From: Microlunatus sagamiharensis
Lineage (GTDB): Bacteria; Actinomycetota; Actinomycetes; Propionibacteriales; Propionibacteriaceae
Assembly (NCBI RefSeq): GCF_900105785.1
Contig: NZ_LT629799.1
Coordinates: 682,001-746,000 of the forward strand
Reading direction: 5' to 3'
DNA: 64,000 bases
The notes under the pieces were generated by a model. It did not search any database. It was not told the origin of the DNA and was given only the letters and a program-made list of their open reading frames with translations. The translations under genes and the position numbers were made by a program. Of the stretch, positions 16,292 through 25,471 are shown in pieces (within the stretch, counting starts at the first letter, position 1; each line of letters begins with the position of its first letter).

Positions 16292-17250
16292 TGCCGCACC
16301 CGGGGGCGGGCGCCCTGCCGCTCCTGGCCGTCGGGCTGGCGACGCTGGGCGCCGTCCTGTTCGGTCTCGCCGCCGTCCGCCAGCACGGTGCGGTCCGATC
16401 CACGCTGTCCGCCGGTCGCGACCGTCCCTCGGGGCCCGAGCCGGGTCCGGCGGGCAGGGCTCGCCTCCTCGCCGGGTGGGCCGTCGTGAGGTCGCTCCTG
16501 CGGAACCGCGCGTGGCGCGTCGGCGTCGGCCAGGCCGGCCTCGGGGGCGTGCTGCACGTCGCGGCGCTCACGCTGGCGCCGATCACGCTCGTGCAACCCG
16601 TCGGGGTGCTCGCGGTCCCGGTGACGGTGGTCCGCTCCGCCCTCGGCCGCGGCCGGCGCCCCGGCGCCGCGCAGGTCGTCGGCGCCGCGGTCAGCGTCGT
16701 CGGGGTCGCGGCACTGACCGTGGTCCTGCTGGTCCCCGGCACGCACGCGGCCGTGCTGCCCCTCTGGACGACGCTCGCCGGCGCCGTGGCCGCGGTGGTC
16801 GGCGCCGCAGCGGTGCTGAGCGCGGCGCTGCGTCGAGCGCCGGAGCTCGTGGGCTGCGTCGCCCGGGCCACGAGCGCAGCCGCCCTGTTCGGGCTCACCT
16901 CGCTGCTGGTCCGGACGCTGGGTCAGGTGGCGACGACGAGGCCCGGCGGCTGGTTGCCGCTGACGGTCGTGGCCGTCCTCGGTCTCGCCTCGGCGCTCCC
17001 GCTCGGCCTGTGGTGCACGCAGGGCGCGTACGCCGTCGGCGCGCCCCAGGTGGTCGTCTGCTGCCTGACCCTCGTCGACCCGGTCACCGCCGTCGTCGGG
17101 GGGCGGCTCCTGCTGCGCGACGGTGCCGCCCTCGGCGGCGTGACCCTGCTCCTCGCGGTGGGCTGCGGGCTCCTCGCCGCCGTCGGCGTGGTCCTCCTCG
17201 CCGCGCACGGGCCCGAGGCGGGCCGGCTCCCCGCAGCAGAGCGCCCCTGA
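16291..17250 (+). CDS. DMT-superfamily (EamA/NIPA-like) membrane transporter
   Basis: The 319-residue protein has nine or ten hydrophobic segments, with GVLHVAALTLAPITLVQPVGVLAVP near residues 85-110 and CLTLVDPVTAVVGGRLLLRDG near 265-285. That pair of repeats is typical of the drug/metabolite transporter superfamily, including actinobacterial NIPA-like proteins. The substrate is unknown. It starts one base inside the stop of the COG4705 gene and ends 31 bases before the convergent DUF2127 gene. Confidence 0.7.
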   Translation: MPHPGAGALPLLAVGLATLGAVLFGLAAVRQHGAVRSTLSAGRDRPSGPEPGPAGRARLLAGWAVVRSLLRNRAWRVGVGQAGLGGVLHVAALTLAPITLVQPVGVLAVPVTVVRSALGRGRRPGAAQVVGAAVSVVGVAALTVVLLVPGTHAAVLPLWTTLAGAVAAVVGAAAVLSAALRRAPELVGCVARATSAAALFGLTSLLVRTLGQVATTRPGGWLPLTVVAVLGLASALPLGLWCTQGAYAVGAPQVVVCCLTLVDPVTAVVGGRLLLRDGAALGGVTLLLAVGCGLLAAVGVVLLAAHGPEAGRLPAAERP

Positions 17251-17281
17251 CGCGTGCCGCACGACCGGGCACCCGCTGCTC

Positions 17282-17860
17282 CTAGCGACCGCCGGGACGA
17301 CCGCTCCTGACCGGCTCGCGACGACCAGCCGCCCGCTGCACCCGCCACTCGCGCCACGTCAGCGCGACGACCAGGGCGTCGAAGACCGTGAGGGCGACCA
17401 GGCCGGGCGACGGCGAGAGGACGATCCGGTAGAGCTGGTAGGCGATGAAGGCGAGCAGCACGCCGATCATCCAGGGGTAGGCCCAGATCTTGTTGCGGAG
17501 CAGCGCCACGACGAGCACGACCTTCACGAGGCCGTGGACCAGCAGGTACACGGCCCCGAAGAGCACCGCGTCGCCGTTCAGGCCGTCGGAGGTGCGCAGC
17601 AGGGAGCGGGCCACGACGTCGTCCGGGTCCTCGGAGAGCTCGCCCAGGGTGAGGTCGGCGACCCAGCGGTGGAGGCGGTCCGGGCCGACGAGCAGCAGGA
17701 GCAGGCCGCCGACGAGCTCGGCGGCGCCGTTGAGCCCTTTCGCGACGATCCCGATCGCGAAGAGGCGGTCGAGCCAGCCGCGCGGCCGGAACCGCTCGGC
17801 GGTGACGGGTTGCCGGTCCACGTCGGCACCGTGCCGTCCCACGGCGGCGCCGTCGCTCAT
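17282..17860 (-). CDS. DUF2127 membrane protein
   Basis: The 192-residue product has four hydrophobic segments and the DUF2127 pattern: PRGWLDRLFAIGIVAKGLNGA near residues 25-45, LLVHGLVKVVLVVALLRNKIWAYPWMI near 105-132, and a basic C-terminal tail. The family is small and uncharacterised, often near envelope genes. It lies 61 bases downstream of the phosphodiester glycosidase in the same direction and may share its transcript and its upstream response-regulator box. Confidence 0.8.
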   Translation of the reverse strand: MSDGAAVGRHGADVDRQPVTAERFRPRGWLDRLFAIGIVAKGLNGAAELVGGLLLLLVGPDRLHRWVADLTLGELSEDPDDVVARSLLRTSDGLNGDAVLFGAVYLLVHGLVKVVLVVALLRNKIWAYPWMIGVLLAFIAYQLYRIVLSPSPGLVALTVFDALVVALTWREWRVQRAAGRREPVRSGRPGGR

Positions 17861-17921
17861 GCGTCGGGTCCGGAGCAGACGTCGGACGTGTCGGCCGGGG
17901 CGGGCACGTCGTCCATGGCGG

Positions 17922-19094
17922 TCATCGTCCTCTCTCGGGGAGCGTGAGGTAGAAGAAGTCCCGCTGGTCGGGCTGGAGGTAGCGGTTCGCGTCGTGCGCC
18001 ATCGACGCCAGGAGCTTCGTGGGGGTGTCGGCGCCGTGCGCGTGCTCCCACACGGCGAAGAACGGGAAGCCGTCGTGGACGTCGAGCTGCATCGCCCGTA
18101 CGGCGCCGGCGTCGCGCAGGGCCTGGGCGAGGACCTCGAGCGTCATGCCGGAGCCCGCGACGTAGACGAGGTCGCCCGAGCGGTCCACGCCGATCCCCGA
18201 GCGGTAGGTGAACTGGTGCTGGTTGTCGCGGTAGCCCCACTGGTGGTTCCGGTTGGAGCCCAGCCCGGCCGCGACCTGGCCCTGGTCGACCACCAGCGCC
18301 AGGTTCTGGCGTGCGGCGACGACGTCGCTCGAGACGCCGAAGTCCCGACCCCAGACCCCGACGTCGACCCGACCACGGCCGTCGACGACGGCGGTGGCCT
18401 GCCCGGGCTGCAGCCGCGGCCAGGTCTGGTTCCCGATCCTGAAGCCGCCCGAGATGTCCTGGGTCCGCCAGCCGGAGTTGAAGGTCGCCACCAGGGCGGG
18501 CACGTCGCGCGGCGGCACGTCGGCGTGACCCGGCCAGGCCGCGCCTCCCGGGATGGTCGTCCCGGCGACCAGGTGGGCCGTCACGCTCGTGCTCCGCACC
18601 CAGGCCACGGCCGCGACCACCCCGGCGTGCTCGGGGTCGGGCCGGACGAACGCGGTGGCGAGCAGGACCGCCCCGCGGGCGTCGAGCCGCCTCACCTGCC
18701 ACGTCCTTTCGCCGGCCACGGCGCGTCCGCCGTAGGCGTCGACGAGCTGCGGCAGCGCTGCTGCGCCATCGCGGCTCGGTGCGGACGCCGTGCTCACCGT
18801 GGGCAGGTCGCGAGCCTCGGGAGGCCTGTCGGAGGGTGGGTGCAGCCCGTACCAGAGGTTCTCGGCGGTGTCGACGAGCGGTGAAGCACCCCGGTCCCGC
18901 AGCCAGTCGACCGTGCGGGTCGTCCAGGCCGCGTCCCCTGGTGCCGTCAGCGCCTGGACGTAGGAACGGGCCGGCAGGACCGCTGCCATCAAGGCCGCGA
19001 CCAGGACGACGACCGCCAGACGGGCCCGAGACGCTCGCCGACCGGGACCCCTGGACGGTGCGGGGTGCCCGTCCCGGCTCTCGGGCTGGTCCAT
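17922..19094 (-). CDS. Phosphodiester glycosidase (NAGPA-domain) secreted protein
   Basis: The 390-residue protein has an N-terminal signal anchor (about 24-45) and a C-terminal NAGPA-type domain (about 190-385). Visible landmarks are VATFNSGW, GGFRIGNQ, NLALVVDQGQ, and GSGMTLEVLAQALRDAG with DVHDGFPFF. Such enzymes cleave sugar phosphodiesters such as GlcNAc-phosphodiesters outside the cell. ATG 19094 follows GGAAGGAG nine bases upstream. A response-regulator box lies 67 bases ahead, so its expression is probably tied to the two-component system at 10236/12299. The exact substrate is unknown. Confidence 0.85.
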   Translation of the reverse strand: MDQPESRDGHPAPSRGPGRRASRARLAVVVLVAALMAAVLPARSYVQALTAPGDAAWTTRTVDWLRDRGASPLVDTAENLWYGLHPPSDRPPEARDLPTVSTASAPSRDGAAALPQLVDAYGGRAVAGERTWQVRRLDARGAVLLATAFVRPDPEHAGVVAAVAWVRSTSVTAHLVAGTTIPGGAAWPGHADVPPRDVPALVATFNSGWRTQDISGGFRIGNQTWPRLQPGQATAVVDGRGRVDVGVWGRDFGVSSDVVAARQNLALVVDQGQVAAGLGSNRNHQWGYRDNQHQFTYRSGIGVDRSGDLVYVAGSGMTLEVLAQALRDAGAVRAMQLDVHDGFPFFAVWEHAHGADTPTKLLASMAHDANRYLQPDQRDFFYLTLPERGR

Positions 19095-19415
19095 GGTCCC
19101 TGCTCCTTCCGCCGTCCTCGTGCTCGAGGGCTCGTGGTCGGACCAGCCTGGGTGGAGCCCGCTGAAGGAGGCCTGAGCCTCGTCCAGGTCGGCCCGGGGC
19201 CGGACCTCGTCGGAGGCTCGCGGTGGTCTGCCCGCCTCCCTCTCCGACGCGGCAGGAGGACGCGTGGGGCCCGTGATCGGGATCTTCACCTGCTCGGGTG
19301 GGGACGGCCCGGGCCCGGGTGCGGGCCGGGCGAGGCAGGAGGTCGGTCCTGGGCTCGGGCTGACCAGAGCCCGCGGCCCGGCCGGGCCTTCCCACCGGTG
19401 ACCGATGATGGGGCG
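19095..19415. other. 321-base divergent promoter region
   Basis: This gap separates the leftward phosphodiester glycosidase from the rightward lipoprotein. It holds response-regulator box 6 (19162-19177) and the Shine-Dalgarno sequence of the glycosidase. No additional gene was recognised; open frames here are Arg/Pro/Gly-rich shadows. Confidence 0.6.
19162..19177 (-). promoter_or_regulatory. Response-regulator box 6 (CTCAG-N6-TTCAG)
   Basis: On the minus strand the site reads CTCAG-GCCTCC-TTCAG, 67 bases before the ATG of the phosphodiester glycosidase. Spacing and repeat sequence match the other five copies, with the T variant in the second rather than the first repeat. Confidence 0.55.
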
Positions 19416-20498
19416 GTGCCCCGCCGTGTCGCTCCCCGCCCGGAGCGGGCCGCGCTCGCGGCCTGCGTGACCCTGGGCCTGGTGGCCGCCTGCGGCACCG
19501 GCCAGGGTGCTGACCCCACCCCCGCGGCCGAGGCGCGTCCGCCGCTGTCCGGGCAGTTCACGCCCCGCCGGCTGCCGAGGCCCGTGCCGACCGCGGCCGA
19601 GCCGGCCGCCTCCCCGGTGACCACGACCACCCCGGCCGGGCGCACGATCGAGATCGGCAACGCCCCGGAGGGCATCGTGGCCGACGCGACCACCCGCCGT
19701 GTGGTGGTCGCGGTGCGCGGCCCCGACGAGCTGGTCCTGCTCGACCCGACCACGCTCGCCGTCCGGGGCCGTACGCCGTTGCCCGGCTCCCTGCGTCATC
19801 TCCAGCTCGCCGCGGCGGGCGGTCCCGTGCTCGTGCCGGACGAGAGCTCGACCTCGCTGCTGCGGGTGGCGCTGCCGTCGGGGCGGGTGCTGTCACGCAC
19901 CCCGACCGGGGCGATGCCGCACGACGCGAACCAGGCGCCGAACGGGACCGTGCTGGTGGCCGACGAGGCGGGCGCGACGCTCACGGCGATCCGGGACGAC
20001 CGCGTCGTCGCCACCTTCACCGACGTGACCCAGCCCGGCGGCATCGCGCACGTGGGGGACGTGTTCGGGGTGGTCGACGTCGGCGAGAACACGATCACCT
20101 TCGACGACGCCGCGACCCTGCAGCCGCTGACGGAGCTCTCCGCGGGCGACGGCCCGACCCACGTCGTCGCCGACAAGCACGGACGGCTGGTGGTCGTCGA
20201 CACGAGAGGGGGAGCGCTGCTGCTCTACTCCGCGCCCCCGCAGGCGGCCCAGGTCGCCCGGGTCGCGCTGCCCGGCCAGCCGTACGGGGTGGCCTACGAC
20301 GCCCGCCGCGACGAGCTGTGGGTCACCGTGACCGCGAGCAACGAGCTGGTGCGTCTGGACCTGTCGGGAGACCAGCCGCGCGAGACGGCCCGCTACCCGA
20401 CCGTCCAGCAGCCGAACACCGTCGCGGTGGACGAGACCACGGGCCGGGTCTTCGTCACCGGGACCACGCCCGGGCTGCTGCAGGTCGTCGACCCCTGA
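19416..20498 (+). CDS. Lipoprotein with YncE-like beta-propeller
   Basis: The 360-residue product has a basic N-terminus, a hydrophobic stretch and the lipobox LVAAC (Cys at about residue 24), so it should be a lipid-anchored surface protein. A Pro/Thr-rich spacer is followed from about residue 70 by repeated strands such as PEGIVADATTRRVVVAVRGPDELVLLD, VLVADEAGATLTAI and PYGVAYDARRDELWVTV, the pattern of a seven-bladed YVTN/YncE beta-propeller. GTG 19416 is chosen because it gives a proper signal peptide. Function is unknown; a ligand- or protein-binding role is usual. Confidence 0.75.
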   Translation: MPRRVAPRPERAALAACVTLGLVAACGTGQGADPTPAAEARPPLSGQFTPRRLPRPVPTAAEPAASPVTTTTPAGRTIEIGNAPEGIVADATTRRVVVAVRGPDELVLLDPTTLAVRGRTPLPGSLRHLQLAAAGGPVLVPDESSTSLLRVALPSGRVLSRTPTGAMPHDANQAPNGTVLVADEAGATLTAIRDDRVVATFTDVTQPGGIAHVGDVFGVVDVGENTITFDDAATLQPLTELSAGDGPTHVVADKHGRLVVVDTRGGALLLYSAPPQAAQVARVALPGQPYGVAYDARRDELWVTVTASNELVRLDLSGDQPRETARYPTVQQPNTVAVDETTGRVFVTGTTPGLLQVVDP

Positions 20499-20541
20499 CG
20501 GATCCCCACCGCGGGTGCGGGCCCGCCCGGGTCCCCGCGCG

Positions 20542-21903
20542 CTACGAGGCGGGGGAGTCACCCGCCGTACGCCGGGCGATCCGCCGCACGCTCTGACCCA
20601 GCTCGTCGAGCCGGGCCGTCTGGACGTCGTCGAGGTCCTGGTCGGCCACGGTGGCGTCGAGGCGACGGAGCTGGTCGAGCACGGCCGGCCGTTGCTCGGT
20701 CGACGCGTGCCAGGCCAGGTCCTCCAGCAGCGTGTAGAGCCGGGAGAGCACCTGGACGTCGGCCTTCCCGTACGAGCGGGGCTGGGCGACGCAGACCTCG
20801 AGCAGCTCGGCGAAGGCGGGTCGGTGCAGCACGACGCGCGCCTGGTCGTCGTCGTCGGTGAGGACGAGCGGGTCCAGCCGGTAGGTGGTCAGCTCGACGA
20901 GGAGGGCCGACATCTGGCCCAGCCCGTGGACCGCGGTCGTGGGGTCGTTGACGCCGGGGGAGAGGGCCTTGTTCACGATGTCGGTGACTTGCCGCAGCCC
21001 GTAGCCGACGTCCTGCGCGGCTGTGCGCTCGGGACCCTGGTTCACGGCCCCGGCCACGTCGGCCGCCAGCCGGTCCAGGGTCTCGGGGTCCAGCGGGCTC
21101 TCGCTGCGCGCCCAGACGCGACCGAGGGGGGTCCCCTGGACGACGAAGCTGCCGGGGTGGCGTTCGATGACGACACGCGCGTCGGCCCTGGTCGCGACGC
21201 CGACGAGGTCGTCCTGGTCGATGCTGGTCAGGAAGCCCGACGACCGGGCCCAGAGGACCTGGGCCGAGTGGGGCGGAGCTGGGGCCGGAGTGCCCTCGGC
21301 GGGGTCGTCGCGGCGCGTGAGGTTGGTCTGCATGGTGCCGACGGCGTCGTCGTAGACGTGCTGCAGCATCGTCTCGACCCGGATCTGGCGGGTCAGGTGC
21401 GCGAGGAAGAGGGTCAGGGACACGACGCTGGCCACGGCCAGGAGGAAGGCGATCGTGACCGAGATCCGCGGGACGAAGACGACGCCACCCTCGGAGGCGG
21501 AGCGCACCGAGCGGAGCACGGTCAGTGAGAAGGTGAACGTGGCCAGGAAGATCGCCAGGGTGACCTGGACGAACAGGTCCTGGGTGAAGGTCCGCAGGAG
21601 CCGCGGGGAGAACTGGCTGCTCGCGAGCTGCAGGGTGACCACCGTCAGCGAGAAGGTCAGCGACGTCACGGTGATCAGGGAGCTGGAGACGGCGCTCAGC
21701 ACGGTCCGGGCGGCGCCGGGGTCGCCGTTGAACACCAGGGTGTCGAGGACGCCGGGGAGCTGCTCGTCGATGCGGACGTCCAGCAGAGGGACCAGGATCC
21801 CGGCCGCGACCGCGAGGACGACGCCGAAGATCGGGAGCGGCCACAGCTGGGTCCGTACGCCGTCCTGGACCGTCTGGGCGGCGCGTCGGATCGACAGGTT
21901 CAT
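20542..21903 (-). CDS. DUF2254 membrane protein
   Basis: The 453-residue protein has four hydrophobic segments in the first ~200 residues. These include SSLITVTSLTFSLTVVTLQLAS and FSPRLLRTFTQD, the diagnostic core of DUF2254, followed by a large soluble domain with YGLRQVTDIVNKALSPGVNDP. The family is uncharacterised but often sits beside mechanosensitive channels and stress genes. Its ATG overlaps the stop of the MscS gene (ATGA), so the two are co-translated. The C-terminal ~80 residues are helical and charged. Confidence 0.88.
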   Translation of the reverse strand: MNLSIRRAAQTVQDGVRTQLWPLPIFGVVLAVAAGILVPLLDVRIDEQLPGVLDTLVFNGDPGAARTVLSAVSSSLITVTSLTFSLTVVTLQLASSQFSPRLLRTFTQDLFVQVTLAIFLATFTFSLTVLRSVRSASEGGVVFVPRISVTIAFLLAVASVVSLTLFLAHLTRQIRVETMLQHVYDDAVGTMQTNLTRRDDPAEGTPAPAPPHSAQVLWARSSGFLTSIDQDDLVGVATRADARVVIERHPGSFVVQGTPLGRVWARSESPLDPETLDRLAADVAGAVNQGPERTAAQDVGYGLRQVTDIVNKALSPGVNDPTTAVHGLGQMSALLVELTTYRLDPLVLTDDDDQARVVLHRPAFAELLEVCVAQPRSYGKADVQVLSRLYTLLEDLAWHASTEQRPAVLDQLRRLDATVADQDLDDVQTARLDELGQSVRRIARRTAGDSPAS

Positions 21904-22847
21904 GGGGTGGGGGCCTTCCGGTCGGGAGCGTGGTCTGAGGTCGGGGTGCGCGCGGGGGCCGGGGGCCAGCCCTCGCGCTGACGGGCGCGGTCGCCGTCGC
22001 CGTCCTCGGTCTGGTCGTGGAGCAGCACCTGCTGGGTCGGCAGCGGCAGGTCCACACCGGCACCGACCAGGGCCGGCTTGAGGGCGCTCAGCACCTGGTC
22101 CTGCACCTCGACGGCCTCGCGCCGGGCGGGCGGGCTGATCCAGAAGCGCACCTCGAGGTCGACGGTGAAGTCGCTGAGCGCCGTGACGAGCACGGTGGGG
22201 GCGGGGTCGTCGGCGACGCCCGGCAGCGTCGCGACCGTGCTCAGCACGACCCGCTTGGCGACGTCGATGTCGTCGCCGTACCCGATCCCCACGACGACGC
22301 TGAGCCGGCGCCGGGGGTACGCGGTGTTGACCGTGACCCGGTTGGTGTAGAGCTCGCTGTTGGGGATCACGACCCGGCGGTTGTCGTACGTCCGCAGGGT
22401 GGTGGCCCGCACCGCGATGTCCTCGACCGTGCCCTCGTGGCTGCCCGTGACGATCTGGTCGCCGATCCGGAACGGCCGGGTGAGCAGGATCAGCATCCCC
22501 GAGAGCAGGTTCTGCAGGACGTCCTTGAAGGCGAAGCCGATGGCGACGCTCCCGATCCCGAGCGCGCCGAACACCGAGGCGGGCGTCACCCCGGGGAAGA
22601 CGATGACCAGACCGACGAGCACTCCGAGCCCGACCGTTCCCCAGGTCGTCAGCCGGCCCAGGACGATCTGGACCCCCTTGGGCTGGCCGGCGCGGGTGAC
22701 GACCGAGCGCACCAGCCGCGCGAGCAGCCGGGCGAGGAGCCAGAAGAGCAGCAGCAACGCCAGCGCCACGGCCACGTTCGGGAGCGCGAGCACGACCGTC
22801 CGGCCCAGGGCGCGCAGCCGGTCGAGCAGGACGTCGCCGTCGATCAC
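21900..22847 (-). CDS. MscS-family mechanosensitive ion channel
   Basis: This 315-residue channel protein releases solutes on hypo-osmotic shock. It has two or three N-terminal membrane segments. The pore-lining helix and gate region are VFGALGIGSVAIGFAFKDVLQNLLSG (about residues 95-120), followed by the beta domain (TRPFRIGDQIV, GTVEDIAVRATTLRTYDNRRVVIPNS) and a cytoplasmic vestibule. The GTG at 22847 overlaps the stop of the upstream EcsC-like gene by four bases (GTGA). Together with the DUF2254 gene this makes a three-gene coupled unit. An acidic/basic tail after residue 270 is not conserved. Confidence 0.92.
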   Translation of the reverse strand: MIDGDVLLDRLRALGRTVVLALPNVAVALALLLLFWLLARLLARLVRSVVTRAGQPKGVQIVLGRLTTWGTVGLGVLVGLVIVFPGVTPASVFGALGIGSVAIGFAFKDVLQNLLSGMLILLTRPFRIGDQIVTGSHEGTVEDIAVRATTLRTYDNRRVVIPNSELYTNRVTVNTAYPRRRLSVVVGIGYGDDIDVAKRVVLSTVATLPGVADDPAPTVLVTALSDFTVDLEVRFWISPPARREAVEVQDQVLSALKPALVGAGVDLPLPTQQVLLHDQTEDGDGDRARQREGWPPAPARTPTSDHAPDRKAPTP

Positions 22848-23512
22848 CGCGCGAAGGCCTTGCGGGTGGCCTTGATCACGACCCCGGCGCTCGCGGCCCC
22901 GGTGATCCCGCCCACGGCCGCACCGGCGCCGAACGGCAGGAGCCGGGCCAGCGAGAGGGCGACCTGGGTGACCCCGAACTTCGCGAGGAACCGGCCCCGG
23001 AGCTGCCGGCCGACCTGCTGCACCACCTGGGCCGGGACCCCGTTTGCGAGCAGCGTGCCCCACCGGGCGTCGGAGTTGCCGAGCGCCTTCTCCACCAGCG
23101 CGGTCCCGTCCTTCCCGAGGAGCACGGCCATCAGGAGCACCCGCCTCCGGTCGACGTCGTCGACCGCGACGCCGGTGGCCTCGGCGTAGGACAGCACGTA
23201 GAGCATCGTGGCCTCGAGGGTGGCCAGGACCTGCGCGCCCGACAGCGCGACGCCGGCCGCGGTGCCGAAGCCGGGCACGATCGCGGAGGCGCCGACCGCC
23301 GCGCTCGAGCCGGCCACGGTCGAGCGGTACTGCCGGTCGAGGCGCTTCAGCAGCGCCGTGCCGCTCTTGCCGCCGCCGAAGCGGGCGACGTGGCGCCGGG
23401 CGAGGTCGGCGTTCATCGAGACCGCGCGGTTCAAGGCGCGCTCGACCAGCCCGTCACGGTCGTCGGAGCCCTCCTCGGCGGAGGGTCCTCGGGGGGCGGC
23501 GGGGTCGGTCAT
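22844..23512 (-). CDS. EcsC-like protein
   Basis: The 222-residue product has an acidic start and a central region with AIVPGFGTAAGVALSGAQVLATLEATMLYVLSYAEATGV (about residues 80-120) and LLARLLPFGAGAAVGG near the end. It resembles EcsC-family proteins, which are membrane-associated and of unknown biochemical role. Confidence in the family assignment is moderate. It opens the three-gene coupled unit with the MscS channel and DUF2254 protein, pointing to an envelope or osmotic function. Confidence 0.6.
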   Translation of the reverse strand: MTDPAAPRGPSAEEGSDDRDGLVERALNRAVSMNADLARRHVARFGGGKSGTALLKRLDRQYRSTVAGSSAAVGASAIVPGFGTAAGVALSGAQVLATLEATMLYVLSYAEATGVAVDDVDRRRVLLMAVLLGKDGTALVEKALGNSDARWGTLLANGVPAQVVQQVGRQLRGRFLAKFGVTQVALSLARLLPFGAGAAVGGITGAASAGVVIKATRKAFAR

Positions 23513-23560
23513 GGCTCGGTCCTGTCTGGTCGGCGTCCACGGTCGGCGTGCACGGTCGGT

Positions 23561-24664
23561 CTACGAGTCGTTCACGGGCGTGCGGCCCGGCGGCGGGTGC
23601 GGGACGGTCGAGCTGATCAGGGTGCCGACCCAGCGCCCGTCACGGGTGTGGTCGACCAGGAGCAGCTTGACGAACAGGGTCGCCGGGACCGCGAGGAGCG
23701 CACCCAGCGCCCCGAGCAGGAAGGCCCAGACGATCAAGGACAGGAAGGCGACCGTACCGGTCAGGCCGACCGCGTCGCCGGTGAACCGCGGTTGGACCAG
23801 CCCCTGGATGACGACGTTCAGCACGATGTAGACGACGAGGACGGCGACGGCCGAGCCGGGGCCGTTCTCGAGCAGCGCGATCAGGGTCGGGGGCACCAGC
23901 CCGAGCAGGAAGCCGACGTTCGGGATGTAGTTGGTGACGAAGGCCAGCAGCCCCCAGGTGAAGGCGAGCGGGACCCCGATGATCTCCAGACCGACGACGT
24001 CCAGGACCGCGACCGCCAGTCCGAAGATCGTCGTGACGACCCAGTACCGGCGCACGCTGGACGCGAAGTCGGTGAACGCGTCGGCGACCCGCGGACGGAA
24101 CCCGCGCAGGGCGTCGAGGCGCTCGGCGAACCCGGAGCCGTCGACGACCACGAAGGCGACCGTGGCCAGCATCAGCGCGAGCAGCGACAACCCGCTCGTC
24201 AGGCCGTTCAGCACCTGCTGCGCGACCCCGGCGAAGTTCGACAGCTGGAGGGAGGAGACGGCGTTCTCCAGCATCGCCCGGCTCAGACCGAGCTCGGCGG
24301 CGCGGTCGAGCGCCGCGGTGAGGAGCTGGGCGAGCTGAGGACCGTAGTCGAGCAGCGCGGTGGTGAGCCGGACCAGGCACCAGACGACCGAGCCCAGCAC
24401 CACGAGGAGGACGACGTAGACGGCGAGCAGCGCGACGACGGTCGCGGCGAGCGCGGGCACCCGGTGCTTCCGCATCCAGGTCCGCAGCGGGTGCACCGTG
24501 ATCGCCAGGGTGAGGACGAGGAAGACCGGGCCCACGATGCTGGACGCGGTCTTGAGGCCGGCGGCGGCCACGACCAGCGCGGCGAGCACGACGAGACCGG
24601 AGAACGGTGGCGTCGACCGGTCGGCCGACGGTCGTGGGGCGGAGGTCGGGTGGCTGTCGTGCAC
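23561..24664 (-). CDS. AI-2E family transporter
   Basis: The 367-residue membrane protein has about eight spans. It shows the family signatures ITVHPLRTWMRKHRVPALAA near residues 55-75, the long extracytoplasmic helical region, VPLAFTWGLLAFVTNYIPNVGFLLGLVPP near 235-262, and VVIQGLVQPRFTGDAVGL. Members of this family export autoinducer-2 or act as Na+/H+ antiporters. The GTG at 24664 follows AAGGA. It is 48 bases upstream of the EcsC-MscS-DUF2254 unit and may be read into it. Confidence 0.88.
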   Translation of the reverse strand: MHDSHPTSAPRPSADRSTPPFSGLVVLAALVVAAAGLKTASSIVGPVFLVLTLAITVHPLRTWMRKHRVPALAATVVALLAVYVVLLVVLGSVVWCLVRLTTALLDYGPQLAQLLTAALDRAAELGLSRAMLENAVSSLQLSNFAGVAQQVLNGLTSGLSLLALMLATVAFVVVDGSGFAERLDALRGFRPRVADAFTDFASSVRRYWVVTTIFGLAVAVLDVVGLEIIGVPLAFTWGLLAFVTNYIPNVGFLLGLVPPTLIALLENGPGSAVAVLVVYIVLNVVIQGLVQPRFTGDAVGLTGTVAFLSLIVWAFLLGALGALLAVPATLFVKLLLVDHTRDGRWVGTLISSTVPHPPPGRTPVNDS

Positions 24665-24787
24665 GAGGCGTCCTTGGGATGGGGAGCGGGGGAGCGGCCG
24701 AGAACGGCCCGGACGGAACCGACGGGCTCGTGCACGCCGGGTGGTCCGGTGCGCACGAGCCCGCGGTGCCGAGAGGCCGCGCGCTGG

Positions 24788-25471
24788 TCAGCGAGCGGTG
24801 GTGCCCGTCTCGGCGGTGAGGTCCGCGCGGTCGACCTTGCGGTGGAAGCGCATGCCGGCGAGTCCACCGATCAGCGCCCCGACCAGGGCGGCGACGACGA
24901 CGGCCACCGCGGTGATGACGCCCGCGAGGGTGAGCGTGCCCTCGTTGACCGGGATCCGCGGGACGCCGTTCAGGTTGGTCAGCACGTTGAGCCGCGAGCC
25001 GGCGATCAGCCCGAGGATCGCCACGACGACGGCCACGACGACGGCCCAGAGCCAGACGCCGAGCCCCTGCTTGAGCCCGTTGAACCGGGCCATCCGCCCG
25101 GCCACGTAGCCGCCGGCGAGGTAGGCCACCAGGACGACGACCAGCAGGGCGATGGCGCCCGCGAGGCCGATGGTCCCGGCGTTCTCGGTGGCCTGCTCGA
25201 CCGTGCCGTCCTGCGCGAAGCCGAACACCGCGCCGGCCGCGCCGAGCAGGGCGGTCAGCAGCACCGCGGTGCCGGTGGCGGTCAGCCAGCCGAAGAAGCA
25301 GGCGCCGAACTTCATGCCGCCGAAGCGCTCCTTCTGGAGCCGGACGGTCTCGTCGGCCTCGGCGCGGCGGTCGGCGTGGGTGGTGACGACCGGTACCGTA
25401 CGGCTCTGATGACCGGAGGTCTGGCCGGCCTCCGTGCGCTCGTCATCCGCGGGGTTGATGGCGGTGCTCAT
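24788..25471 (-). CDS. Four-span membrane protein of unknown function
   Basis: The 227-residue protein has a charged cytoplasmic N-terminus (about 1-55, with RLQKERFGGMKFGACFFGW leading into the first span). Four hydrophobic segments follow at roughly 58-85, 98-120, 133-155 and 172-200, with AYLAGGYVAGRMARFNGLKQG between the second and third. The C-terminus is short and charged. It resembles actinobacterial TIGR04086-like membrane proteins, but no function is known. ATG 25471 follows GAGGA. It precedes the AI-2E gene in the same direction with a 123-base gap. Confidence 0.7.
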   Translation of the reverse strand: MSTAINPADDERTEAGQTSGHQSRTVPVVTTHADRRAEADETVRLQKERFGGMKFGACFFGWLTATGTAVLLTALLGAAGAVFGFAQDGTVEQATENAGTIGLAGAIALLVVVLVAYLAGGYVAGRMARFNGLKQGLGVWLWAVVVAVVVAILGLIAGSRLNVLTNLNGVPRIPVNEGTLTLAGVITAVAVVVAALVGALIGGLAGMRFHRKVDRADLTAETGTTAR

